Assembly: GCF_014648495.1 (NCBI RefSeq)
Contig: NZ_BMRF01000007.1
Location: 62,001 to 126,000 of the forward strand
DNA length: 64,000 nucleotides
Origin: Actinomadura cremea
Lineage (GTDB): Bacteria > Actinomycetota > Actinomycetes > Streptosporangiales > Streptosporangiaceae
Reading direction: 5' to 3'
Shown here in pieces: positions 8,389 through 15,944 of this stretch. The number at the start of each line of letters is the position of its first letter. Positions within the stretch are counted from its first letter, which is position 1. The notes under the pieces are model-generated. The model saw nothing but the letters and a program-made list of their open reading frames with translations. It searched no databases and had not been told where the DNA came from. A program made the translations under genes and the position numbers.

Positions 8389-8425
8389 TCGCCCGGGGAG
8401 CGCGCGTCCGGTTTGCGGCGGGCAA

Positions 8426-8431
8426 TAGGCT
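8426..8431 (+). promoter_or_regulatory. Putative -10 element (TAGGCT) before the ABC-F gene
   Basis: TAGGCT lies nine bases before the GTG start at 8441, the third leaderless-type arrangement within 4 kb. No clear -35 box is visible. Confidence 0.4.
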
Positions 8432-8440
8432 GGAAGCGTC

Positions 8441-10198
8441 GTGAATCTGATCAATCTTGAGAACGTCGCCAAGGCCTACGGGCCCAAGCCGCTGCTGGAC
8501 GCCGTCTCCCTCGGCCTCGACGACGGGGACCGCGTCGGCGTCGTCGGACGCAACGGCGGCGGCAAGAGCACCCTCGTGTCCGTCCTCGCCAAGGAGACCG
8601 AGCCCGACGCCGGGCGCGTCACGCACGCGCGCGGGCTGCGGCTCGGCCACCTCGTGCAGCGGGACGTGTTCCCGGACGGCGCGACCGTCCGGTCCGTCGT
8701 GATCGGCGACCGCGCCGAACACGAATGGGCCGGCGACACGCGCGTCCGCGACGTCCTCGCCGGGCTGCTGCCCGGCCTGGACCTCGACACCCCCATCGCC
8801 GGCATGTCGGGCGGCGAGCGCCGCCGGATCGCCCTCGCCCGCCTGCTCGTCCCCGAGTCCGACCTGATCCTGCTGGACGAGCCCACCAACCACCTCGACA
8901 TCGAGGCGATCGACTGGCTCGCCCGGCACCTGCGGGACCGCAAGGGCGCGCTGCTCGTCGTCACCCACGACCGCTGGTTCCTCGACACCGTCACCGACCG
9001 CACCTGGGAGGTCGTCGACGGCCGCGTCGAACGCTACGAGGGCGGCTACTCCGCGTACGTCCTGGCCAAGGCCGAACGCTCCCGCATCGCCGCCGCGACC
9101 GAGACCAAGCGGCAGAACCTGCTGCGCAAGGAACTGGCGTGGCTGCGGCGCGGCCCGCAGGCCCGCACGTCCAAGCCCAAGTTCCGGGTCGACGCCGCGC
9201 AGGCCCTCATCGCCGACGAGCCCCCGGCCCGCGACTCGGTCGAGCTGACCAAGTTCGCCACCGCCCGGCTCGGCAAGACCGTCATCGACGCCGAGGACGT
9301 CACCGTCCGGCTCGGCGCCCGCGCCATCTTCGAGCACCTCACCTGGCGGCTCGGGCCCGGCGAGCGCGTCGGCCTCGTCGGCGTCAACGGCAGCGGCAAG
9401 AGCACCCTGCTGCGCCTCCTGGACGGCACCGTCGCCCCGTCCGCCGGGACGATGGTGCGCGGCAAGACCGTCCAGCTCGCCCACCTGTCGCAGAACCTCG
9501 AGGAACTCGACCCGTCCCGCCGCGTCCTGGAGTCGGTCGAGGAGATCCGCCGCCGCATCACCGTCGGCAAGCGCGAATGGACCGCGAGCCAGCTCCTCGA
9601 ACGGCTCGGGTTCCCCGGCGACCGGCAGTGGACGCCCGTCGGCGACCTGTCCGGCGGCGAGCGCCGCCGCCTGCAGGTGCTGCGCCTGCTGATGGGCGAG
9701 CCGAACGTCCTGCTCCTCGACGAGCCCACCAACGACCTCGACATCGAGACCCTCACCGAGGTCGAGGACCTCCTCGACGGCTGGCCCGGCACCCTCGTCG
9801 TCGTCAGCCACGACCGGTACTTCCTCGAACGCGTCACCGACCGCGTCGCCGCCCTCCTCGGCGACGGCCGCGTCTCGATGCTGCCCGGCGGCGTCGACGA
9901 GTACCTGGAGCGCCGCGCGAAGGCCCGCGCGTCCGGCCCCGCCGGGACGTCCGCCGCGCCCGCGCAGCCGTCCAAGCCCAAGGGCCAGCAGGACTGGAAG
10001 GCCCGCAAGGAACTCGACCGGCTCGAACGCCGCCTGGAGAAGCTCGCCGGGCAGGAGGCCGAGCTCCACGAGAAGCTCGCCGCGCACGCCACCGACCACG
10101 TCAAGCTCCAGGAGCTCGACGGCCGGCTCCGGGAGGTCCGGGCGCAGGCCGCCGAGATCGAGGAGGAATGGCTCATGCTCGCCGAGGACATCGGCTGA
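8441..10198 (+). CDS. ABC-F family ATPase (Uup/EttA-like), ribosome-associated
   Basis: 585 aa with two ATP-binding cassettes and no membrane domain, so it is an ABC-F protein and not a transporter. Cassette 1 has the Walker A GRNGGGKST (36-44), signature MSGGERRR and Walker B LILLDEPTNHLD. Cassette 2 has GVNGSGKST (~313), LSGGERRRLQ and VLLLDEPTNDLD. The inter-cassette linker is charged and helical. The C-terminal ~90 residues are a coiled coil (KARKELDRLERRLEKLAGQE), which favours an Uup-like subgroup over EttA. ABC-F proteins act in the ribosomal E site to relieve stalled or drug-bound complexes; Uup also binds branched DNA. This gene follows ispE in many actinobacteria. Confidence 0.9.
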   Translation: MNLINLENVAKAYGPKPLLDAVSLGLDDGDRVGVVGRNGGGKSTLVSVLAKETEPDAGRVTHARGLRLGHLVQRDVFPDGATVRSVVIGDRAEHEWAGDTRVRDVLAGLLPGLDLDTPIAGMSGGERRRIALARLLVPESDLILLDEPTNHLDIEAIDWLARHLRDRKGALLVVTHDRWFLDTVTDRTWEVVDGRVERYEGGYSAYVLAKAERSRIAAATETKRQNLLRKELAWLRRGPQARTSKPKFRVDAAQALIADEPPARDSVELTKFATARLGKTVIDAEDVTVRLGARAIFEHLTWRLGPGERVGLVGVNGSGKSTLLRLLDGTVAPSAGTMVRGKTVQLAHLSQNLEELDPSRRVLESVEEIRRRITVGKREWTASQLLERLGFPGDRQWTPVGDLSGGERRRLQVLRLLMGEPNVLLLDEPTNDLDIETLTEVEDLLDGWPGTLVVVSHDRYFLERVTDRVAALLGDGRVSMLPGGVDEYLERRAKARASGPAGTSAAPAQPSKPKGQQDWKARKELDRLERRLEKLAGQEAELHEKLAAHATDHVKLQELDGRLREVRAQAAEIEEEWLMLAEDIG

Positions 10199-10214
10199 CC
10201 GCGATCATCCTCCG

Positions 10215-10961
10215 ATGGCGACATGGCTGCTCGAGACCGACGCGCCCGGTGACGGCCCGCGGCCGGCCGTCAAGGACGCCATCGACGTCGCGGGGCTGCC
10301 CACCACCGCGGGCAGCGCCGCCGTCGCGGCGCCGGGGCATGCGGCTGATCGAACCCGGCTTCGCGCCCGTCCCGTACGAACCGGGCGGCCCCCTCGCCCG
10401 CATCCGCGCGCCGGGCGTCCGCCCCGAGATCGACGCAGCCGTCGACGACGCCCTCCGCCGCGTCGCGCCCTCGTCGACGTGCGGACCGAGTACTTCCACG
10501 AGGCCGCCGTGGCCAACGGGGTGATCGTCGGCAGCGAGGCGTGGCCGCACAACGGCCGCTACCTCGACCGGCCCGACCGCGTCAGCGAGCGCATGCGGCA
10601 CCGCCTGCCCCTGCTGAAGAGCATCTCCCGCGGGCGCGCCGACCGGGCCGCGGAGATCCGGCGGGCCCTCCGCGCCGAACTCGACGCGATCCTGCGGCGG
10701 CACACGGCGATCGCGCCGCCCGTCCTGGCGACCGTCGCGCCCGAACCCGACGAGGACCTCGAGGGCGACCTCGCCCTCACCACCCTCACCGGCCCGGTCA
10801 ACGTCGCCGGCCCGGTCAACGTCGCCGGGCTCCCCGCCGTCGCGCCGCCCGTGCCCCTGCCGGGCTCGCACCTGCCCGCGTCCGTCCAGCTCATCGGCCC
10901 CGCGGGCGGCGAGGAACGGCTCCGCGGCCTCGCCGCCGCGATCGAGTCGGCCCTCCGCTAG
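10215..10961 (+). pseudogene. Amidase (AS family) remnant with frameshifts and internal deletion
   Basis: The first ~40 residues (PAVKDAIDVAGLPTTAGSAA) match the amidase-signature start that carries the catalytic Lys. The Gly/Ser-rich core with the cis-Ser and nucleophile Ser is missing. From about 10339 to 10487 homologous coding continues in another frame (LIEPGFAPVPYEPGGPLARI ... PEIDAAVDDALRR). It then returns to the first frame with YFHEAAVANGVIVGSEAW and a normal C-terminal amidase end (GLPAVAPPVPLPG, SVQLIGP). A full-length enzyme would be about 400 aa. An 18-bp tandem duplication at 10791-10826 is also present. It overlaps the 3' end of the convergent marR gene by 4 bp. A single open frame of 248 aa exists, but the composition of its middle part is out-of-frame code. 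Confidence 0.75.
10791..10826 (+). repeat. 18-bp exact tandem duplication in the amidase remnant
   Basis: GGCCCGGTCAACGTCGCC occurs twice head to tail and adds six residues (GPVNVA) just before the conserved GLPAVAPP amidase segment. This fits replication slippage in a gene no longer under selection. Confidence 0.85.
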
Positions 10962-11455
10962 TCGCGGGCGGTGTCGAACGGGACCAGCAGCGTCCGCAGC
11001 AGCCCCGCGAGGGCGTCGTGCTGCGCCGGGCTGAGCCCCGCGAGGATCGCCTCCTCGCGCGCCAGCAGATCGGCGAACGCGGCGTCCACGCGGGTCAGCC
11101 CCGCCTCGGTGAGCCGGACCTGGACGCCGCGCTTGTCCTGCGGGTCCGGGTGCCGCTCCACCAGGCCCGCCGCGGCCAGCCGGTCGATCCGGTTCGTCAT
11201 CGTGCCCGACGTCACGAGCGTCGCGCGCAGCAGCCGTCCGGGGCTCAGCTGGTACGGGCTCCCCGCCCGCCGCAGCGCCGTCAGCACGTCGAACTCCCAC
11301 GACTCGAGGTCGTGGGCCACGAACACGGCCCGCCGCGCCCGGTCGAGGTGACGGGCCAACCGCGACACGCGGCTGAGGACCTGCAGCGGACGCACGTCCA
11401 GATCCGGGCGCTCGGTCCGCCACGCCTCGACCAGCCGGTCGACCTCATCCTCCAT
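10958..11455 (-). CDS. MarR family transcriptional regulator (TamR-like by context)
   Basis: 165 aa winged-helix regulator. The first helix is followed by LESWEFDVLTALRRAGSPYQLSPGRLLRATLVTSGTMTNRIDRL (given here only as landmarks LTALRRAG and SGTMTNRID), which is the MarR recognition helix. The wing is PDPQDKRGVQVRLTE with the conserved Asp-x-Arg. MarR proteins act as dimers and usually repress themselves and neighbours until a ligand binds. A near-palindrome, TCTTGATGTCGAGA, lies 17 bp upstream of the start. The same motif lies twice upstream of the trans-aconitate methyltransferase gene at 12.1 kb. In Streptomyces coelicolor the MarR protein TamR controls tam; I recall this from the literature and infer the same here. 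Confidence 0.9.
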   Translation of the reverse strand: MEDEVDRLVEAWRTERPDLDVRPLQVLSRVSRLARHLDRARRAVFVAHDLESWEFDVLTALRRAGSPYQLSPGRLLRATLVTSGTMTNRIDRLAAAGLVERHPDPQDKRGVQVRLTEAGLTRVDAAFADLLAREEAILAGLSPAQHDALAGLLRTLLVPFDTARD

Positions 11456-11471
11456 GCCGCAAGCCTACCTG

Positions 11472-11485
11472 TCTTGATGTCGAGA
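11472..11485. promoter_or_regulatory. MarR operator site 1 (TCTTGA-TG-TCGAGA)
   Basis: Inverted repeat TCTTGA/TCGAGA with one mismatch and a 2-bp centre, 17 bp upstream of the marR start. It is identical over 14 bp to site 3 at 12104-12117. This position suits autorepression. Confidence 0.7.
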
Positions 11486-11540
11486 TACCCAGGGTGAGGG
11501 CGTGAGGGGACACTAGCCCGCGGCCCGCCCGCCCGTGAGG

Positions 11541-12008
11541 TCACCCCCGCAGGGCCGCGCGGATCCGCCCCGCCGCCTCGGGGGCCTGGCGCAGGCCCGC
11601 CCGGAAGCAGCCGCCCCACCGCGACATGTCGCCCGGGTCGTCGCCGAACGCCCGCAGGGACTCGGCGTCCGGCGCGATCCGGCCCACCCGGCGCCGCGCC
11701 TCGCCCCGATCCAGGCTCGCGTCGCCGAGCACCTCGAACACCCGCCGCATCGCCGCGGCGAGCCCGCTCCCGGTCGTCCCGCCGCCCGCGACCGTCCGGG
11801 GCGGCAGATCGGCCCAGGTGTCCAGGTCGTGCCCGGCGGCGATCATGGCGCCCGCGATGGCGCCCGCGGAGGTGCCGACGATGAGGCCGGCGGCGGGGTC
11901 CGTGCCGTGGCGGCGGAGGCCCGCGGCCAGGCCGAGCAGCCAGGCCGTGCCCACGGGGCCGCCGGGCCCCAGGACGAGCGCCCACGTCGTTCCGTTCGTC
12001 TCTGTCAT
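11541..12008 (-). pseudogene. Patatin-like phospholipase, truncated (N-terminal half only)
   Basis: The 155-residue frame begins at ATG 12008 (MTETNGTTWALVLGPGG); an ATG at 12044 is an alternative. It carries the patatin oxyanion loop GPGGPVGTAW and the nucleophile elbow GTSAG (GxSxG). A full patatin is about 280-300 aa and needs a downstream DG[AG] motif for the catalytic Asp. Nothing like it is present before the stop, and the remaining 55 bp up to the MarR operator hold no continuation in other frames. It is probably a decayed gene, unless a short form is functional. Operator site 2 lies about 60 bp upstream, so it may still be transcribed under MarR control. Confidence 0.6.
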
Positions 12009-12069
12009 GGGGCGAACGTAGGCGCGGAGGAGGAGCCGGGGCATCCGTCAGGTGACGGGGGCTCATGAT

Positions 12070-12083
12070 TCTTGACATCAAGA
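12070..12083. promoter_or_regulatory. MarR operator site 2 (perfect inverted repeat)
   Basis: TCTTGACATCAAGA has exact 6-bp arms around a 2-bp centre. It lies between the divergent patatin-like and tam genes and so can act on both. Confidence 0.72.
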
Positions 12084-12101
12084 TATGGACGCGGCATCAT
12101 G

Positions 12102-12119
12102 TGTCTTGATGTCGAGACA
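12102..12119. promoter_or_regulatory. MarR operator site 3 (extended 18-bp inverted repeat)
   Basis: TGTCTTGATGTCGAGACA has 8-bp arms with one mismatch. It lies 32 bp (centre to centre about 3 helical turns) from site 2, so both dimers could bind the same face of the DNA. It ends 10 bp before the preferred tam start codon, overlapping the probable ribosome-binding or transcription start region. Confidence 0.7.
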
Positions 12120-12129
12120 GGTCGAGGCC

Positions 12130-12891
12130 GTGTGGGACCCCGCGCAGTACGGGGTCTACGGAGACGAGCGCTTCCGGCCGTTCCGCGAATTGGTGGAACG
12201 GCTCGGCGACGTCGCGCCCCGGCAGGTCGTCGACCTCGGATGCGGGAGCGGGGAGCCGGCCGCGACACTGGCGGGCCGCTGGCCCGGCGCGGTCGTGGAG
12301 GCCCTCGACTCTTCGCCCGAGATGATCGACGCCGCGCGCGTCCACGCCATCCCCGGACGGCTGGCGTTCCGCGTGCAGGACGTCCGGACCTGGGACGGGC
12401 ACGCCGACCTCATCGTGTCCAACGCCGTCCTGCAGTGGGTCCCCGAACACCTGGAGCTGCTGCCCCGCTGGGCGAAGTCGCTCAACGCGGGCGGGCGGCT
12501 CGCCTTCCAGGTGCCCGGCAACTTCGCCGCGCCCAGCCACGCGATCCTGCGGGACCTGTGCCGGTCGGACCGGTGGGCCGGCCGGCTCGGGCACATCGTG
12601 CGGGACGCGCCCGTCCTCAGCGCCGAGGGATACCTCGATCTGCTCGCGGGACACGGCTGCGACGTCGACGCCTGGGAGACCACCTACATGCAGACCCTCA
12701 CCGGAGACGATCCCGTCTTCGCATGGGTCAAGGGCACCGCGCTGCGGCCCGTCCTCACCGCGCTCGACGGACCGGACGCCGACGCGTTCGCCGCCGAGTA
12801 CCGCGAGCGACTGCGGGACGCCTACCCCGCGCGCCCGCACGGCACCGTCTACCCGTTCCGGAGGATCTTCGTGATCGCCCGACGCACCTAG
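12130..12891 (+). CDS. tam: Trans-aconitate 2-methyltransferase
   Basis: About 253 aa class I SAM methyltransferase. The start is set at GTG 12130, giving VWDPAQYGVYGDERFRPF; family members begin at this WDPxxY motif and an AGG lies eight bases upstream. ATGs at 12085 or 12109 are in frame, but they would put an operator inside the coding region. SAM binding is shown by VVDLGCGSGEPAATLA and EALDSSPEMI. The family-typical DLIVSNAVLQWVPEHLELL and AFQVPGNFAAPSH follow. Tam methyl-esterifies trans-aconitate, which forms spontaneously from the TCA intermediate cis-aconitate and inhibits aconitase. Control by the nearby MarR protein through two upstream operators is inferred. Confidence 0.88.
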   Translation: MWDPAQYGVYGDERFRPFRELVERLGDVAPRQVVDLGCGSGEPAATLAGRWPGAVVEALDSSPEMIDAARVHAIPGRLAFRVQDVRTWDGHADLIVSNAVLQWVPEHLELLPRWAKSLNAGGRLAFQVPGNFAAPSHAILRDLCRSDRWAGRLGHIVRDAPVLSAEGYLDLLAGHGCDVDAWETTYMQTLTGDDPVFAWVKGTALRPVLTALDGPDADAFAAEYRERLRDAYPARPHGTVYPFRRIFVIARRT

Positions 12892-13029
12892 ACCACGGCG
12901 CCGCCCGTCCGTCCGGAGACAGCGAATCGTTCCCCTGCGGTGTGCGAGACCCGGACGGCGGGCGGCGGCGGGCGACCGACACGGTCGCAGCACAGCCCCG
13001 GCGTCGCAACCCGACGACGGCGACCCCGG

Positions 13030-13066
13030 CCGGCGGCCGCCCGGACGAACTCCGGACGGCCGCCGG
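13030..13066. terminator. GC-rich hairpin between convergent tam and tetR
   Basis: The stem is CCGGCGGCCG against CGGCCGCCGG, with an inner CGGA/TCCG extension and a 5-base loop. There is no U-tract, as is common in actinobacteria. Its place between two convergent genes suggests bidirectional termination. Confidence 0.6.
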
Positions 13067-13074
13067 CGCACGTC

Positions 13075-13830
13075 TCACCCCGGCTGCTCCGCGCCGTCCT
13101 CCTTGCGGACCCGGCGCTGCGCCCGCGCGGCGGCCTTCTCCTCCTTCGCCGCGATCTTCTCCGCCCGCTTCTCCGCGCGCTCCATCTCCTTGCGGCGGCG
13201 CCGCGGGTCCAGCGACGGGCGCGGCTCCAGGCCCGACAGTCCGTTCCACGCCAGGTTCACTATGTGCGCCGCGACGTCCTCGCGGTGCGGCTTGCGGACG
13301 TCCAGCCACCACTGGCCCGTCACCGCCACCATCCCGACCAGGCTCTGCGCGTACAGCGGCGCGAACTTGTCGTCGTACCCGTGCCGGTCGAACTCCCGGG
13401 CGAGGATGTACTCGACCTCCCCGGCGATCTCGCTCAGCAGGCTCGCGTAGCTGCCCGTCCCGGTGCCGCCGTGCGAGTCACGGACGAGGATGCGGAACCC
13501 GTCCGGGTTCTCCTCGATGTACTCGAGCAGGCCCAGCGCGGCCTTCTCGAGCTTGCCCCGGTAGTGCCGCGCCGACGTCAGCGCCTCGGTCACCAGCCGC
13601 AGCAGTCCCTCGAACTCGCGGTCCACCACGACCGCGTACAGCCCCTCCTTGCCGCCGAAGTGCTCGTACACCACGGGCTTGGAGACGCCCGCCGCGGACG
13701 CGATCTCCTCCACCGACGTGCCGTCCAGGCCGCGCTCGGCGAACAGGGTGCGGCCGATCGTCAGGAGTTGCTCGCGGCGTTCCTTGCCGGTCATCCGCTT
13801 TCTGCGGGGCCTCGGGGCGGGTTCTGTCAC
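13075..13830 (-). CDS. TetR family transcriptional regulator
   Basis: 251 aa from the GTG at 13830. This start avoids overlap with the desaturase stop; an ATG 12 codons in (MTGKERREQ) is an alternative. The DNA-binding domain is TLFAERGLDGTSVEEIASAAGVSKPVVYEHFGGKEGLY, quoted here by its halves GTSVEEIASAAGVSK and VVYEHFGGKEGLY. A ligand-binding helical domain follows. The last 45 residues are an unusual highly charged Arg/Lys/Glu/Ala tail. It lies 17 bp downstream of and co-directional with a fatty-acid desaturase. The 18-bp palindrome in the desaturase promoter is its likely target, which would make the pair a self-regulating lipid-desaturation unit. Ligand unknown; an acyl-CoA is plausible. 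Confidence 0.9.
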   Translation of the reverse strand: MTEPAPRPRRKRMTGKERREQLLTIGRTLFAERGLDGTSVEEIASAAGVSKPVVYEHFGGKEGLYAVVVDREFEGLLRLVTEALTSARHYRGKLEKAALGLLEYIEENPDGFRILVRDSHGGTGTGSYASLLSEIAGEVEYILAREFDRHGYDDKFAPLYAQSLVGMVAVTGQWWLDVRKPHREDVAAHIVNLAWNGLSGLEPRPSLDPRRRRKEMERAEKRAEKIAAKEEKAAARAQRRVRKEDGAEQPG

Positions 13831-13847
13831 GGTGTCAATTGTGACGC

Positions 13848-14801
13848 TCAAACAGGCTGCTTCGTGCGCCTGGCGGCGAGCCGGTCGTCGTTCGGCCACC
13901 GGACGTCATAGGCCCAGCCGGCCTTCTCGAAGCCATGGATGATCCGGGCGCTGATGTCGACCTGCCCCTTCAGGACGCCGTGCCGCGCGCACGTCGGGTC
14001 CGAGTGGTGCAGGTTGTGCCACGACTCGCCCAGCGACGGGATCGCCAGCCACCAGACGTTCCGGGACTTGTCGCGGACCTCGAAGTCCTCCTTGCCGAAC
14101 GTGTGGCAGATCGAGTTGATCGACCACGTCACGTGGTGGACCAGGGTGAGCCGGACGAAGCCCGCCCAGAACAGCGCCGTGAAGAACCCCGCCCACGACA
14201 TCGTGATCAGGCCGCCGAGCGCCGCGGGCAGGAAGAACGTCACCGCCACCATGGCCGGGAACAGCCGGTGGATCCGGGTGATGTCCCGGTCGTTCAGCAG
14301 GTCCTTGGCGAACCGGGGCTTGGACGTCTGGTCGCCGTCGAACAGCCACCCGTAGTGCGCCCAGACGAGCCCCTTCGCCAGGGCCTTCCAGTCGTTGCCG
14401 AAGCGCCACGGCGAGTGCGGGTCGAACTCCTTGTCCGAGTGCTTGTGGTGGCGGCGGTGGTCGGCCACCCACGTGATGACCGGCCCCTGCATCGCCATGC
14501 TCCCGGCCAGGGCCATGAAGATCTTTAGCGGACGCTTCGCCTTGAAGGAACCGTGCGTGAAGTAGCGGTGGTACCCCACGGTGATCCCGCCGGCGGTCAG
14601 CACGTAGAAGACAGCGGCGAGGACGACGTCCGACCAGCCCAGGAAGCTGCCCCACGCCAGCGGGATCGCCGCGAACAGGGCCAGGAAGGGCACACCCGTG
14701 AAAACGGCGACGAGCAGCCGCTCGCCGTTGCCCTGCTTCTCGGGTGCCAGTTCGGGGCGCCGCTGGGGGCTCGGAGTGTCCACCGTCGGGGCCGTTGTCA
14801 T
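13848..14801 (-). CDS. Acyl-CoA (delta-9 type) fatty-acid desaturase
   Basis: 317 aa integral membrane di-iron desaturase. The three histidine boxes are HRYFTH (first), HRRHHK in DHRRHHKHSD (second) and HNLHHS (third), in the spacing of stearoyl-CoA desaturases such as mycobacterial DesA3. Four membrane spans are visible (VFTGVPFLALFAAIPLAW, VVLAAVFYVLTAGGITVG, and two around AMVAVTFFLPAALGGLI and FFTALFWAGFVRL). It introduces a cis double bond into acyl-CoA and adjusts membrane fluidity. The ATG at 14801 is preceded by AGGAAG; the upstream open frame covers the operator and promoter and is not used. It is the first gene of a desaturase-tetR operon. Confidence 0.92.
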   Translation of the reverse strand: MTTAPTVDTPSPQRRPELAPEKQGNGERLLVAVFTGVPFLALFAAIPLAWGSFLGWSDVVLAAVFYVLTAGGITVGYHRYFTHGSFKAKRPLKIFMALAGSMAMQGPVITWVADHRRHHKHSDKEFDPHSPWRFGNDWKALAKGLVWAHYGWLFDGDQTSKPRFAKDLLNDRDITRIHRLFPAMVAVTFFLPAALGGLITMSWAGFFTALFWAGFVRLTLVHHVTWSINSICHTFGKEDFEVRDKSRNVWWLAIPSLGESWHNLHHSDPTCARHGVLKGQVDISARIIHGFEKAGWAYDVRWPNDDRLAARRTKQPV

Positions 14802-14849
14802 GGCGTCACCACTTCCTGCAACTCGGGAGGCCTTACCTACGCCAACGTA

Positions 14850-14867
14850 ACCTACGGAACCGTAGGT
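14850..14867. promoter_or_regulatory. TetR-type operator upstream of desaturase
   Basis: ACCTACGG-AA-CCGTAGGT is a perfect 8-bp-arm inverted repeat 48 bp upstream of the desaturase ATG. A further half site (TACCTACG) lies about 10 bp closer to the gene. It also lies about 95 bp upstream of the divergent ADP-ribosylglycohydrolase start and could affect both. Confidence 0.7.
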
Positions 14868-14960
14868 ACGACAGCAGCGGCCGGTAAAATCAGTGGGATG
14901 TGTCCCTCGGGTCACAGAACTCTCATGCTCCTCGACCGTGCCCCCGCGGAAGGACGCGCA

Positions 14961-15890
14961 ATGGCCCTCACTCTGCACGAACGTTCGGCACGCGCCGAAG
15001 GTTCGCTCGTCGGCCTTTCGGTCGGCGACGCCTTCGGCGACCAGTTCTTCCTCCTCGCCAACCGGGACGTCTCCACGGAGACCGGCATGCCGCCCGCGCC
15101 GTGGATCTGGTCGGACGACACGGAGATGGCGTGCTCCGTGACGGACGCCCTAAACCAATTCGGGCAAATCCACCAGGACGAGCTGGCCCGCTCCTTCGCC
15201 GAGCGCATGGACATCGGCCGCCGCTACGGCGCCGGAGCCGTCGAACTCCTGGAGCGCGTCCAGCGAGGCGACCACTGGCACCGGGCGTCCCGCGAACTCT
15301 TCGACGGCAAGGGATCCTTCGGCAACGGCGCCGCCATGCGCGTCGCCCCGCTCGGCGCCTACTTCGCCGACGACCTCGACCGCGCCGCGCACCAGGCCGT
15401 CCTGTCCGCCGAGGTCACCCACGCCCACCCCGAGGGCGTCGCGGGCGCCGTCGCGATCGCCGTCGCCGCCGCCTTCGCCGCGTCCCGTCCGGGCGAGCCC
15501 ATCGAGCCCCGGGAACTGATCGAGACCGCACTCGAACGGACGACGATGGGCGAGTACGTCCGCCGCGGCCTGCGACGCTCCCTCCGCCTTCTCGCGAAGA
15601 CCCCGCAGGAGGCCGCCCACGAACTGGGCAACGGCAACCGGATCACCGCGCAGGACACCGTCCCCTTCGCCCTCTGGGCCGCCGCCACCCGCCTGGACGA
15701 CTACGAGTCGGCCGTCCGCGCCTGCGTCGTCGTCGGCGGCGACATGGACACGACCGCCGCGATGGTCGGCGGCGTCATCGCCGCCCACCGCGGCCCGGCC
15801 GCCGTCCCGCCCGCCTGGCTCGAAGCCCGCGAGCCCCTCCCAGACTGGCTGACCCTCCGATCCAGGGCGAACTGGCCACGATGCTATTAG
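14961..15890 (+). CDS. ADP-ribosylglycohydrolase family protein
   Basis: 309 aa. GGAAGGA ends six bases before the ATG. The family's di-magnesium site is visible: GLSVGDAFGDQ near 18-27, WSDDTEMA (residues 50-57) and GGDMDTTAAMVGG (259-271). DraG/ARH-type enzymes remove ADP-ribose from Arg, Asn or Ser side chains or from small molecules. This member is free-standing: no toxin, DarT-like or ART gene is adjacent, so the substrate cannot be named. It is divergent from the desaturase. Confidence 0.88.
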   Translation: MALTLHERSARAEGSLVGLSVGDAFGDQFFLLANRDVSTETGMPPAPWIWSDDTEMACSVTDALNQFGQIHQDELARSFAERMDIGRRYGAGAVELLERVQRGDHWHRASRELFDGKGSFGNGAAMRVAPLGAYFADDLDRAAHQAVLSAEVTHAHPEGVAGAVAIAVAAAFAASRPGEPIEPRELIETALERTTMGEYVRRGLRRSLRLLAKTPQEAAHELGNGNRITAQDTVPFALWAAATRLDDYESAVRACVVVGGDMDTTAAMVGGVIAAHRGPAAVPPAWLEAREPLPDWLTLRSRANWPRCY

Positions 15891-15911
15891 CTTTAAGTAA
15901 TAACTTAGCTA
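15888..15911. terminator. AT-rich hairpin overlapping the ADP-ribosylglycohydrolase stop
   Basis: TAGCT...AAGT-AATA-ACTT-AGCTA forms an imperfect stem that begins at the stop codon. The surrounding 15885-15935 stretch is strikingly AT-rich for this genome. It could be a terminator or part of the promoter of the next gene. Confidence 0.4.
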
Positions 15912-15944
15912 CGGAGTGTTAAATTCGCTGGTAAGGTTCACTCC

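Noticed and set aside
13848-14978. Longer desaturase starting at 14978
   Set aside because: The extra 59 codons run through the palindromic operator and promoter and have no desaturase similarity. ATG 14801 has a ribosome-binding site and fits the family.
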